Assembly: GCF_004345645.1 (NCBI RefSeq)
Contig: NZ_SLWS01000007.1
Location: forward strand, 186,001-250,000
DNA length: 64,000 nt
Direction: 5' to 3'
DNA from: Actinocrispum wychmicini
GTDB taxonomy: Bacteria > Actinomycetota > Actinomycetes > Mycobacteriales > Pseudonocardiaceae
Shown in pieces: positions 8,721 to 17,495 of the stretch. Each line of letters opens with the position of its first letter. Position 1 is the stretch's first letter. Both the position numbers and the translations under genes were made by a program. The notes under the pieces are model-generated. The model did not search any database. It worked only from the letters and a program-made list of their open reading frames with translations, and had not been told where the DNA came from.

Positions 8721-8860
8721 TTCCAAAAGTCAGTCACACATGCTGACCAGTAGGTTTCGCGGCCGGTTCGTACTCGCTGATCAGGCCTCCGAGGAGCCTG
8801 TACCGTGCCAAAACGCTGACAGGGCGCTGACCAGCGGTTCTGCTGGCCGTGAGTTGGTCT

Positions 8861-9817
8861 TCAGGCTGCGGTTCGGTGATACTCGTTGATCACTCCGCCG
8901 AGTACGCGGTGACGGCGGATCGGTGCGTCCAACGGGGTCATGGTGTCGGGGTTGTGGTTGGGCGGTTGGTGGTCGAGGCTCTGATGCGGTCGGTGGTCAT
9001 TGAAATGCCGGACGTACTGTCCCAAGACGACGCTGGCGTGCCGCTCGTTGTAAATCAACATCCGGTCAGTGCACTCCGACCGGACGCTGCGCACGAACCG
9101 TTCCGCGTAGCAGTTCGCTCGAAGTGTCCGCGGCGGAATCTTCACCACCTCAATCCCCTCGTCGATGAACACGGCGTCGAACCCGGCAGTGAACTTCGTG
9201 TCCCTGTCCCGGATGAGAAATCGGAACAAGGCGATCCGTTCTGCGAGGTCCATCGTCAGGTTGCGGGCCTGCTGGATGACCCACAATGCAGTCGGATGCG
9301 AGCCCCGCGCCTGATTGCGCAGAAACGTCCGCCACGTCGTGTCCTCGCATCGTGGAGCCGGCCCAAGACGCCCCCGGCTCAAGATGCGGCGTACCGTGCC
9401 AGCACCTACTCGGTACCCCAGCCGGGCGAGCTCGGCCTGGATTCGGCGGTGTCCCCATCGAGGATTCTGCTGCGCTACAAGCACCACCAGGGATCGGATC
9501 TCCTCAGCGATCGGCGGGCGCCCTGTCCGATGCGGATACGTCCATTTCTTCCGGACCAGACGCCGGTACCAAGCCAACAGCGTGGCAGGTGTGACGATCC
9601 GATGCCCCCGCAGCTGGCGCGGCAGCACCCTGGCAAGAGCCGACAGCACCGCCCGATCCGGCCACATGGGACGCGGTCTGCCCACCTGACGGCGCAGTAC
9701 CACCACCTCATGACGCAGCGCCAACACCTCGGCGATCAACGCAGCCCTGCCGCCGGAGAGCAACGCCAGCCATCCGAGGACCCGAACAGTGACCAAGTAC
9801 AAGAGACGGAACACCAC
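8861..9817 (-). pseudogene. Integrase-type DDE transposase with internal deletion
   Basis: An open 318-codon frame encodes an rve-fold transposase of the type common in actinomycetes: N-terminal LRHEVVVLRRQVGRPRP, HTH PRWGHRRIQAELARLGYRV, then DTTWRTFLRNQARG, FRFLIRDRDTKFTAGFDAVF, RANCYAERFVRSVRSECTDR and the C-terminus VLGGVINEYHRTAA. Between FLRNQARG and LWVIQQARN about 30 residues expected in this family are missing, including the strand with the first catalytic Asp (usually ...DFF..D...). The frame is intact but the enzyme should be inactive. It directly abuts an IS630 remnant at 9823. Confidence 0.7.
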
Positions 9818-9822
9818 GGAAG

Positions 9823-10554
9823 ATGATCATGCCCGTCCCCGGTCCTAGACGAAACTCCAGGTCACGGCACCAACTCCGAGTTCTGGCACGGTACACGGGC
9901 GTGTCCTGCCAAGCCACAAAAACCTGGAAAGCCAGCAAGGACCCGGACTTCGTAGCCAAGAAGAACCGCATCCTCGACCTGTATGACCACCCGCCCGTCG
10001 ATGGGCGGGTGATCTGTGTCGATGAATTCGGGCCGCTGAACCTCCAACCCCGCCCCGGCCGGGGCTGGTTCCCGAAAGGTCGGCCGGCCCGGCGGCGCGC
10101 CACCTACACTCGCATCCACGGAGTCCGGCACATGTTCGCCGCGCTCGACCCCGGCACCGGGCAGATGTTCTACCGGTTCCGTGACCGCAAACGCTGGCCG
10201 CAGTTCCTCGACTTCTGCAAGCAGCTACGCCGCCGCTTCCCCGCCGGGAAGCTCTTCCTGATCTGCGACAACTACGGACCGCACGGCAAGGCTGAGGTCA
10301 GAACCTGGTGCGCTGATCACGACATCGAACTGGTCTACACACCCACCAACGCGTCCTGGCTGAACTGGATCGAGTGCGAGTTCACCGCGATCCGCTACTT
10401 CACCCTCGACGGCAGCGACTACCCCAGCCACGCCGCTCAGGAAGCCGCCATCGCCGGCTATCTCCGCTGGCGCAACCGCCACTGCCACCCGAAACGCCAC
10501 TTCGCAGTCAACTCCAAGATCCGCCGCCCGGACTACCTACCCAACGTTGCTTGA
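9823..10554 (+). pseudogene. IS630-family transposase, N-terminally truncated
   Basis: Plus-strand coding for the DDE domain of an IS630 transposase: GRVICVDEFGPLNLQPRPGRGW (first Asp), FLICDNYGPHGK (second Asp), and TPTNASWLNWIECEF (Glu), ending NSKIRRPDYLPNVA. All three catalytic positions are present. The N-terminal helix-turn-helix region is largely missing (only VLARYTGVSCQATKTWKAS remains), so the copy is probably non-functional. Confidence 0.75.
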
Positions 10555-10838
10555 TGCGGCACTAAGCGTCCGTGACTCGCATATCCTGGTGGCCGTGGCC
10601 TCCACCTGGGGACCGCGGTCGCTGATCGCCACCCAGCGAGACCTGCTGATGCGGCTTTCCTGGGAGCTTCCGGCGAACCACAGGGTGATCGCGACGCTGC
10701 ACCCCGCGGTGTGGGCGGAGCACGGCGCTCGGCAGGTCCAGCTGTGGTTACGAGAGGCTCACGAGGCTGGAGTCGACCTGATTGACGCCGGCGAGGACTG
10801 GCGTGCGCTGGTGGCCAGCGCGGACGTGCTCATAGGTG
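10555..10838 (+). pseudogene. Glycosyltransferase/GlcNAc-2-epimerase-like C-terminal fragment
   Basis: The plus strand reads LSVRDSHILVAVASTWGPRSL, then LLMRLSWELPANHRVIATLHPAVW and DWRALVASADVLIG. This resembles the second Rossmann domain of GT-B-type proteins (UDP-sugar epimerase or CDP-glycerol transferase-like), which normally continues with a GDHGSVT-like motif. Here the coding stops exactly at VLIG, four bases from the end of the ATP-grasp gene on the other strand. It marks the left breakpoint of the NRPS island. The family call is tentative. Confidence 0.4.
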
Positions 10839-10843
10839 CAAGG

Positions 10844-12097
10844 TCAGTGGTTCGTCAGGTCCAGGCCGTTGACCGGGCGGACGCCGTCGGCGAAAAGGAA
10901 CTCGAACGTCAGCGAGCCGCGCGCCGCGTCGATGGTCCGCATGACCTCGTCGTGGCCGTCGCACACCCCCGACAGGGTGTCCAACTCGACCTTCATCGTG
11001 CCGCCGGGCAACTCGTCGCCAGGCCGTACGAAGTTCCGGTAAGCCGTCACCCCCGGCAGGGCGCGCACCGCATCGCCGCCGCGCACGTCCTCCAGCCGTG
11101 CAGGCGCGACTGGGGCGATGTTGTTGTACTGGAAGTGCACCTTGCCGCCGAAGTCGAATGGCGGCAGGTGCGGCTGCTCGCCCAGGGCGATCAGGCCGCC
11201 CACGCGCACCAGGTCCACCCCGCACGACTCCTGCGCCATCGAGTTGACGTGCGCCGAGAGCCTGCCGTTGATTTCGATGACGCGCGGCCCGGCGGCGGTC
11301 AGTTTCAGCTCGGTGTGGGTGTACCCGCAGTCGGACCCGACCGCCTCGAGGGCGCGGGTCACCATGTCGCAAACCTCCTGGTTCTCCGCCTCCGGCAGGT
11401 GGCTGGGCCAGATCCGGCCGGTGCCCCGGAACGGCGGCGCGAGCGGCGTCTTGCCGGTCACCACGAAGTGCGTGATGCCGGTCGGTGTGCAGGCGCTCTC
11501 CACCGACACGTAGTCCCCGAACGGCTCGCTGGGCCGCCCCGCCAGGAACTCCTCCACGATGAACGGCGACCACTCAGCCAGTGCGCCGATCTCCGCCAGC
11601 ACCTCGCGGACGTCGTCGTCGGTCCGTACCGCGTAGGTGTCGCGGCTGCTCCGCCCGGTCACCGGCTTCACGATCACCGGGAGGCCGATCTCCGCGAGAG
11701 CGCCGGGCAGTGCGTCGAACGTCTCCGCGACGGCGGTCCTCGTCGGGTCGACCCGGGCGTCGCGCAACACCTGTCGCTGCCGCCCCTTGTCGATGAACAG
11801 CTTCGCGGTGCGCACCGACTGGCCCGGCACCCCGGCCGCCGCCGCCAGTTCCGCCGCCGGCACGATCATCCGCTCGCTGAACGTGAGCACCGCGTCCGGC
11901 CGCACCGAGGCCGCGTCCGCCGCTGGGTCGGTCAGCGGGCGCACCTCGCCCAGCATCTCCATCACCGGCCGCAGCTGCGCCACGTGGTCCGAGTCGTCGG
12001 GCACCAAGAAAACGATTTCTCCGAGATCGGCCAAGCCCACCCCGATCTCGCCCGCGGGCACCGCGCCCGCGTCGTACAGCACGGCGAACTTCGTCAC
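10844..12097 (-). CDS. ATP-grasp ligase
   Basis: GTG 12097 overlaps the stop of the upstream T-C gene (GTGA). The 417-residue protein has the three-part ATP-grasp layout: an N-terminal preATP-grasp domain (KFAVLYDAGAVPAGEIG), an ATP-binding central part (GLPVIVKPVTGRSSRDTY, PFIVEEFLAGRPSEPFGDYVSVES) and the metal-binding end (HTELKLTAAGPRVIEINGRLS with the E-x-N motif). Such enzymes activate a carboxylate as acyl-phosphate and join it to an amine. Placed last in the NRPS operon and coupled to a T-C protein, it probably adds an amino acid or amine to the peptide, or makes a precursor dipeptide. Substrates cannot be read from the sequence. Confidence 0.88.
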   Translation of the reverse strand: MTKFAVLYDAGAVPAGEIGVGLADLGEIVFLVPDDSDHVAQLRPVMEMLGEVRPLTDPAADAASVRPDAVLTFSERMIVPAAELAAAAGVPGQSVRTAKLFIDKGRQRQVLRDARVDPTRTAVAETFDALPGALAEIGLPVIVKPVTGRSSRDTYAVRTDDDVREVLAEIGALAEWSPFIVEEFLAGRPSEPFGDYVSVESACTPTGITHFVVTGKTPLAPPFRGTGRIWPSHLPEAENQEVCDMVTRALEAVGSDCGYTHTELKLTAAGPRVIEINGRLSAHVNSMAQESCGVDLVRVGGLIALGEQPHLPPFDFGGKVHFQYNNIAPVAPARLEDVRGGDAVRALPGVTAYRNFVRPGDELPGGTMKVELDTLSGVCDGHDEVMRTIDAARGSLTFEFLFADGVRPVNGLDLTNH

Positions 12098-13671
12098 CTG
12101 TTCCCCCGATCCCTCGGCGCGGCTGGGCTTACCGGGTTCACGGCGACCGCGTCCAGCGCCCGGCCCAGTATGTCCATATAGGACTGAGCGGACTCCTTGG
12201 CCAGCAGCGTTGAGTCGAACCCGACCCGCACTTGGCCCGCCGCGCCCGACAGCTCCACGTTGACGTGGAACGGGAAGCTCGGCTTGCCGCGCCGCCACCA
12301 GGCCCGAGTCGCCAGGTCCAGCCGGTCCAGCTCGCCGTAGGCGTGGAAGTTCATGAAGTTGAACGTCACGTCGAACGGCGCCCGGCCCAGCCGCTCCACC
12401 AGCTTCGCCTGCGGGTACGCCCGGTGCGGCACACCGTTCGCCTCCGCCTCCGCCGCGGCACGCACCAGGTCCGACCACGTGCCGTCCAGCGACGGGAACC
12501 GGACCGGGAGCGTGTTGAGGAACAGCCCAACCGCCAGGTCCGAACCCGGGCTCTCCGGGCGGGTGTTGAACACCACGCCGGTGACCACGTCCGTCTCCCG
12601 GCCGGTCCACGTCGCCAGCGCTCGCGCGTGCGCGGCGAGGAACACCGACTTCAGCGGCGCGCCGAGGGTCCGGGCGACCCCGCGCAGCGCGGCCACCAGC
12701 CCGGCGTCCAGCGGCAGTTCCAGGCGCTGCGCGGCGTTCGGGACCACGCCCGGCCCGTCGGGCAGCAGCAGCGGCGGCACGTCGGCGTGCGCCATCCAAT
12801 GCCGTTCGGAGGCGGAATCAGCCAGCGCGGAGCGTTCGGCGGCGATGAAGTCGTGCTGCACGGTCGCGGGGATCGGCGGCAGTTCCTCGCCGGCGTAGGC
12901 GGTCATCAGCTCAACCGTGAGCCGGCTCAGGCTCCACCCGTCCAACACCGCGTGGTGCGCGGCCAGAGCGACACGGAACGACTCCGGCGTGGCGACCACA
13001 TGGCACCGGAACAGCCGGGGTGAGCGCCAGTCGGCGGTGACGTCCACAGCGTCCGCGCACCAGTCGTCCACCAGCGCCTCGGCTTTCCCCGAGTCGTCGG
13101 TCTCCACCACGGTCAGTGACGGCTCCGGGTCACGCCACACCACCTGCGCCGGCACGGAGAACGTGTCGAAGTCGAACGACGTGCGCAGCGCCGAATGTCG
13201 TGCGACCAGCCGCGCGAACGCGTCCCGGAACCGGTCGGCGTCGAACGGCGCGCACACCTCCCAGCCCGTCATCACGTGGTACAGCAACGGATCCCCGGCG
13301 ATCTCACACAGGTAGAGCATCCCGACCTGGAGCGCCGACGCGGGCAGCGCGTCCGCCACGCCGTCCGGCACCACCGCCCGATCTTCCTTGTCCAGCAACG
13401 CGAATGGCTCGATGTCGGCGCGTTCGGCGTCGTGGCGCTCCGAAACCTTCGGCAGGCTCAGCAGGCCGCGCACGGTCTGCTTGACCAACAGGTCCCGCAG
13501 GGTGATCGGAATTCCCATCGCCCGCGCCTCGTTGACCACACGGATCGCGACGAGCGAATCCCCGCCGAGCCCGTGGAACCGGCTGTCGAGATCGATTCGC
13601 GGGGCCGACAGGTGTTTGCCGAGTATGCCCAGCAGCGCGTCAGCGGCGGTCCACGCGTGACCGGTTTCCAT
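12094..13671 (-). CDS. NRPS didomain: peptidyl carrier (T) - condensation (C)
   Basis: A 525-residue protein with a carrier domain at 10-75 (FHGLGGDSLVAIRVV, phosphopantetheine Ser near residue 39) followed by a condensation domain. The latter starts at LPASALQVGMLYLCE and has the active-site motif HHAVLDGWS near residue 240, TGVVFNTRPES, and DVTFNFMNFH. There is no adenylation domain, so the T domain must be loaded in trans, probably by one of the A domains in the cluster, or it accepts an acyl chain made elsewhere. Stop and start overlap with the ATP-grasp gene. The intact HHxxxDG suggests an active C domain. Confidence 0.9.
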   Translation of the reverse strand: METGHAWTAADALLGILGKHLSAPRIDLDSRFHGLGGDSLVAIRVVNEARAMGIPITLRDLLVKQTVRGLLSLPKVSERHDAERADIEPFALLDKEDRAVVPDGVADALPASALQVGMLYLCEIAGDPLLYHVMTGWEVCAPFDADRFRDAFARLVARHSALRTSFDFDTFSVPAQVVWRDPEPSLTVVETDDSGKAEALVDDWCADAVDVTADWRSPRLFRCHVVATPESFRVALAAHHAVLDGWSLSRLTVELMTAYAGEELPPIPATVQHDFIAAERSALADSASERHWMAHADVPPLLLPDGPGVVPNAAQRLELPLDAGLVAALRGVARTLGAPLKSVFLAAHARALATWTGRETDVVTGVVFNTRPESPGSDLAVGLFLNTLPVRFPSLDGTWSDLVRAAAEAEANGVPHRAYPQAKLVERLGRAPFDVTFNFMNFHAYGELDRLDLATRAWWRRGKPSFPFHVNVELSGAAGQVRVGFDSTLLAKESAQSYMDILGRALDAVAVNPVSPAAPRDRGNR

Positions 13672-13689
13672 CCTGGTGGCTCCTCATGT

Positions 13690-14973
13690 TCACGTGGCGT
13701 GCGCCCGGTCCGGGATCGGCACGTCACGCATCTTCCGAAGGGGCGAGAACACCACGAACAACGACGCGCTCCACATCCCGAGCACGCACACCCACAGCGC
13801 GGTGCGCAACCCCGCCCCGGTGGCCAGTGCGCCACCGAACAAGGAGCCCAAAGGCACCACACCGTAGGCGATCCACAGATACACCGAGCTCACCCGGCTG
13901 AGCAGTTCGGGCGGGCAGACCATCTGCCGATAGGACAGGGAGGCGGTGTTGAAGAGGGTGGAGTTCGCCGACATCGCGGCCAGGCCGACGCCGTACATCG
14001 CCAGGCCCCAGCCGGAGGTCGCCAGCGGCATCAGGAAGTACAGCGGGCCGGGCAGCAGCATCGACATCCAGATGATCCGCGCGGTGCCCACCCGGACGGC
14101 GATCCGGTGCGCGAACACCCCGGCCAGTACACCGCCCACCGCGCCGGCGGTGAACACCAGGCCGATGGCCGACTCGGACCCGTGCAGTTCGCGGGCCATG
14201 AAGGTGACCTGGATGGACACCGAGGCCATCACGAAGAAGTTGCACACACTGGTGCACAGCAACAGCTTCCGCAGGATCGGCTCGCGACGCACGAACGTGA
14301 GCCCCTCCCCCATGGCGGCCTTGAACGACACCCGCGTCGAGCCGGTCGACTCCGACTTGGGCACCTTGATCAGCCACAGGGTGGTCGCGCTCAGCACCAG
14401 CGCCAACGCGTTGGCGTACAGCGCACGCGCGGCGCCGATCAGCCCCGCCAACGCGCCGCCGATCGCTGGGCCGGACAGTTCGGCCAGCCGCTCCGAGACA
14501 CCGAGCTTGCCGTTGCCGTCCACCAGTTGCGCCCTGCTGACCAACTTCGGCAGCTGGCTGCGGTAGGCGACGGTGAACAGCACGGTCAGCACGCCGGACA
14601 GGCTGATCACCGCGTACAGGTAGCCCAGGCTGAGCCCATCCAGGAGGGTGACCGCCGGGATGGACAGCATCAGCAGCATCCGGCAGAGATCGCAGGCGAT
14701 CATCAGGCGGCGCTGGTCGACGCGGTCCGCGATGACCCCGGCGGGCAGCGAGAACAGCAGGTACGGCAGCCAGCCGAGGAAAGTCAGCAGCGACACCTGG
14801 AACGCGGTCGCGTTCAGAGCCTCCAGCGCCAGCAACGGCATGGCTATCAGCGCGACCTGCGGGCCAAGCGTGCCCGCGCCCTGGCCCAACCACAACAGCA
14901 CGAAATTGCGGTTTCGCCAGAGTGAATCATTCGGTCGTACTGTGGCACCACGCGGCGATGCCGACTGCGTCAC
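13690..14973 (-). CDS. MFS exporter of the NRPS cluster
   Basis: The 427-residue protein has about twelve predicted membrane helices, beginning LWRNRNFVLLWLGQGAGTLGPQVALIAMPLL. A loop motif GVIADRVDQRRLM after helix 2 is the MFS A-motif. It resembles the EntS/MFS_3 group of siderophore and peptide exporters. It is 18 bp upstream of the T-C gene and transcribed with it, so it probably exports the finished peptide and may give self-protection. The 249-bp gap to the divergent isomerase gene should contain the promoters of both. Confidence 0.88.
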   Translation of the reverse strand: MTQSASPRGATVRPNDSLWRNRNFVLLWLGQGAGTLGPQVALIAMPLLALEALNATAFQVSLLTFLGWLPYLLFSLPAGVIADRVDQRRLMIACDLCRMLLMLSIPAVTLLDGLSLGYLYAVISLSGVLTVLFTVAYRSQLPKLVSRAQLVDGNGKLGVSERLAELSGPAIGGALAGLIGAARALYANALALVLSATTLWLIKVPKSESTGSTRVSFKAAMGEGLTFVRREPILRKLLLCTSVCNFFVMASVSIQVTFMARELHGSESAIGLVFTAGAVGGVLAGVFAHRIAVRVGTARIIWMSMLLPGPLYFLMPLATSGWGLAMYGVGLAAMSANSTLFNTASLSYRQMVCPPELLSRVSSVYLWIAYGVVPLGSLFGGALATGAGLRTALWVCVLGMWSASLFVVFSPLRKMRDVPIPDRAHAT

Positions 14974-15222
14974 TGGACTACTCTCCCCACTTCGTCAACC
15001 GGACGCTCACCACGCCCGACGGTCCACCTTGCCAGCACCCCCGGTGCCCGTCCACCGGAAGGTGCGAACTGCTGAAGAAATGCCGATCCGGTGCCGGTTC
15101 CCGCCGGCACCGGCCAAACTTCCCAATAGCTGCTGCCTTTTCTGCCGCACGCCGAGCCGGCGGCGTACTTCACTGTGCGCCGGGTCAACAGAAACGCGAT
15201 TCCTACGAGAGCTGGTGCGACA

Positions 15223-16065
15223 GTGAAATCCTGGTCTTTGCCCTTCGTCACCGGTGTGGCCGTGCAGCGCTACCTCGGTGCGGAGGAAGGACTCGCGGCG
15301 GCGCGGGACGAGGCGTGCAGCCACTGGTACGTGGACGCGAGCCACCTGCCCGACATGCCCGCGAACTGGTCGCCCCAACGGCGGGCCGACCTGGTCGCCG
15401 ACGCCACCGGGCGCGGCCTGTCCCCCGTCCTGCACGGCAACTTCCGCGCCCCGCTGGCGTCCGAGATCCCCGAGGTGCACGCCGCCGCCCTGGCGTACGT
15501 GCGGACCGAGATCGACCTCGCCGCCGACATCAGGGCCACGGCCCTGATCATCCACGGCGGCGCGTTCGTCGAACCCCGGCCCACCAAGGCGCACCGCGAC
15601 GCCGCCCTCGACCGGTTCCTCACACTGCTGGCCACCGTGGTGCGCGAGGCGGCCGACAAGGGTGTCACGATCTGGTTGGAGAACCTGTCCTTCTACCCCA
15701 AGTACCGCCCGTTCTCCTACGTGTTCACCCGCGAGGCCGACTTCGCGGTCGCCCTGGACCGGATCCCGGACGTCAAGTTCATCCTGGACGTCGGGCACGC
15801 CAACGTGAACCAGCCGGCCTCGGTGCCGATCTTCGAGAACTTCGCCCCGTCGATCGCCGCGCTTTCGTTGAGCAACAACAGCGGCGACCAGGACGCGCAC
15901 CTGGCGTTGCCGGAAGGCACGTTGGAGGTGACCCGGATCACCGAGGTGATTCGCTCGACGGAGTGGCAGGGTCTCATCGCGTTCGAGACCCGCAACGACA
16001 GCGTCCAGTCCGGCCTGGAGTACCTGGACAAGCTCTGGCAGCAGTCCGCGCCGGCCAACGCCTGA
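15223..16065 (+). CDS. Sugar-phosphate isomerase/epimerase-like TIM-barrel enzyme
   Basis: About 280 residues of the AP-endonuclease-2/xylose isomerase-like TIM barrel: VTGVAVQRYLG at the start, ALIIHGGAFVEPRP, VTIWLENLSFYPKYRPF (metal-binding Glu), FILDVGHANVN (Asp and His) and GLIAFETRND at the C-terminal strand. GTG 15223 is the most likely start, because conservation-like sequence begins at VKSWSLPFVTG; in-frame GTG 15175 is an alternative. It is the only biosynthetic gene of the cluster on the plus strand. Such enzymes isomerise or epimerise sugars or 2-oxo acids. The role here is unknown. Confidence 0.75.
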   Translation: MKSWSLPFVTGVAVQRYLGAEEGLAAARDEACSHWYVDASHLPDMPANWSPQRRADLVADATGRGLSPVLHGNFRAPLASEIPEVHAAALAYVRTEIDLAADIRATALIIHGGAFVEPRPTKAHRDAALDRFLTLLATVVREAADKGVTIWLENLSFYPKYRPFSYVFTREADFAVALDRIPDVKFILDVGHANVNQPASVPIFENFAPSIAALSLSNNSGDQDAHLALPEGTLEVTRITEVIRSTEWQGLIAFETRNDSVQSGLEYLDKLWQQSAPANA

Positions 16066-16071
16066 GGACGC

Positions 16072-16108
16072 GTTGTGTCCCGGCGGCCCGGCACCCTCGG
16101 GACACAAC
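16072..16108. terminator. Bidirectional terminator between isomerase and regulator genes
   Basis: A perfect 10-bp inverted repeat, GTTGTGTCCC (16072-16081) and GGGACACAAC (16099-16108), with a 17-nt loop, lies in the 50-bp gap between two convergent genes (isomerase ending 16065, regulator ending 16116). There is no long T-tract, as is usual in high-GC actinomycetes. Confidence 0.65.
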
Positions 16109-16115
16109 ACCACCA

Positions 16116-17366
16116 TCACGCCACGGCTTCCGCGGTCCGGCGCAGGTACGCCCGAACGATGTTGAGCACGGTGAACCGGACCAGGTCGTCGTCCGAGGTC
16201 ACCTGCGCGATCAGGCCGTGTCCCAACAGCGAGTGCACGGAACGGGCCACGTCGGCCCACGACATCCCGGTGCGGAGCACCACGTCCCGCACCGTCCACG
16301 GGTCCCGCCAGTGCGACAGCCCGGTCAGCAGGTCGCGGGCGGCGGGCGGCTGCGCCACGACGGCCTGCGGGACACTCGTGTCCGCGTCGACGTCGCTGCC
16401 GGGCGGTGTGGCCAGCAGCTGTGGGTCGGTCCGGGCCATCCGCACCAGTTCGTCGGTGGAGAGGATGGTGAACCACGCGGCGGCCGCCTCCAGGGCGCGG
16501 GGCAGGCCGTCGAGCTGCCGGCAGATCTCGGCGAACGCGCCCAGCGTCGGCGGGTCGGCCACGAAACCCAGCTGTAGATCGGCGACCAGGTCCAGCAGCA
16601 GCGCCACGGCGGGTGCGTCACCGGCACAGAACGGCTCGGTGACCGGCAACGGGCGCAGCGCCAGGTGGTAGTCGCTGGACTCGACGCGTGGGGTCCGCGT
16701 GGTCTCCAGGATGCGCAGGTTGGGGCACTCGCGCACGAGTGACCTCATGGTGGCGACCGACACCTGGTCGGTGTCGTTGCCGTCCAGCACGACCAGCACC
16801 GACCGGTCACCGATCGACGAGGCCAAGCCGTCGACCACGCTGTTGTCGGAGTCCTGCCGGACCGCCACCCACAGCACGGACGGGGTTTCGCACGCCTCCA
16901 GGGCCTGCGCCACCGCCATCGCGACGCGCGTCTTGCCGACACCGGCGAACCCGGTCACGGCGATCAACTGTTCGTGCTCGCCAAGGACGTGCTTCAGCAC
17001 GGCCGCGACTTCCTGCTCCCGACCTCGCAGCGGCTGGGAGGAGGAGGGCGCGCGCAGCGCGTCGGTCTCCAGGAGCGCACCGCCGGGTTCCGCGCCGGTC
17101 GCGCGGTCGAACTCGACGCGCTCCTGGGCGTTCAGCCGCAGCGCGTCGGACAGCAGCCGAACGGTGTCCCGGCGGGGCGCGCCGACCTGGCCCTGTTCGA
17201 GGTTGCGGATCGCCCGGACGCTCACCGTCGACAGGCCGGACAGCTCGGCCTGGGTGAGCCGCCGGCGTTTTCGGTACTTGAGCAGCAACCTGCCGAAGTC
17301 GACCGCGTCGGTGTCGAAGCTCGCGCGGTGATCGGCCGTTGACACATGTGTGCCACGCGGGTGCAT
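16116..17366 (-). CDS. XRE-HTH / NB-ARC ATPase regulator of the NRPS cluster
   Basis: The 416-residue protein starts at ATG 17366, preceded by GGGGGAAC. Residues 23-85 form an XRE helix-turn-helix (LLKYRKRRRLTQAELSGLSTV, SVRAIRNLEQGQ). After a linker comes an NB-ARC/STAND ATPase with Walker A VTGFAGVGKTRVA near residue 140 and Walker B SVLVVLDGNDT. The C-terminus is a winged-helix-like region, without the long TPR tail of AfsR-type proteins. It sits between two halves of the NRPS cluster on the same strand and is the most likely cluster-specific regulator. The trigger is unknown. Confidence 0.85.
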   Translation of the reverse strand: MHPRGTHVSTADHRASFDTDAVDFGRLLLKYRKRRRLTQAELSGLSTVSVRAIRNLEQGQVGAPRRDTVRLLSDALRLNAQERVEFDRATGAEPGGALLETDALRAPSSSQPLRGREQEVAAVLKHVLGEHEQLIAVTGFAGVGKTRVAMAVAQALEACETPSVLWVAVRQDSDNSVVDGLASSIGDRSVLVVLDGNDTDQVSVATMRSLVRECPNLRILETTRTPRVESSDYHLALRPLPVTEPFCAGDAPAVALLLDLVADLQLGFVADPPTLGAFAEICRQLDGLPRALEAAAAWFTILSTDELVRMARTDPQLLATPPGSDVDADTSVPQAVVAQPPAARDLLTGLSHWRDPWTVRDVVLRTGMSWADVARSVHSLLGHGLIAQVTSDDDLVRFTVLNIVRAYLRRTAEAVA

Positions 17367-17495
17367 CGAGTTCCCCCAGCTTTCTCGTTGCCTTCGATCC
17401 AGGCGGAACCGGTGCTCACCCCCGAGCTCATCCGCCTGGGCGTTCTCTGTAACCGTATCGTCGCTCTCCGTCGAAGGAAAGGGGTTTCTCGTCGT

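Noticed and set aside
15007..16476. 489-codon minus-strand open frame across the isomerase gene
   Set aside because: Antisense of a recognisable TIM-barrel protein; it also runs through the bidirectional terminator and into the regulator gene.
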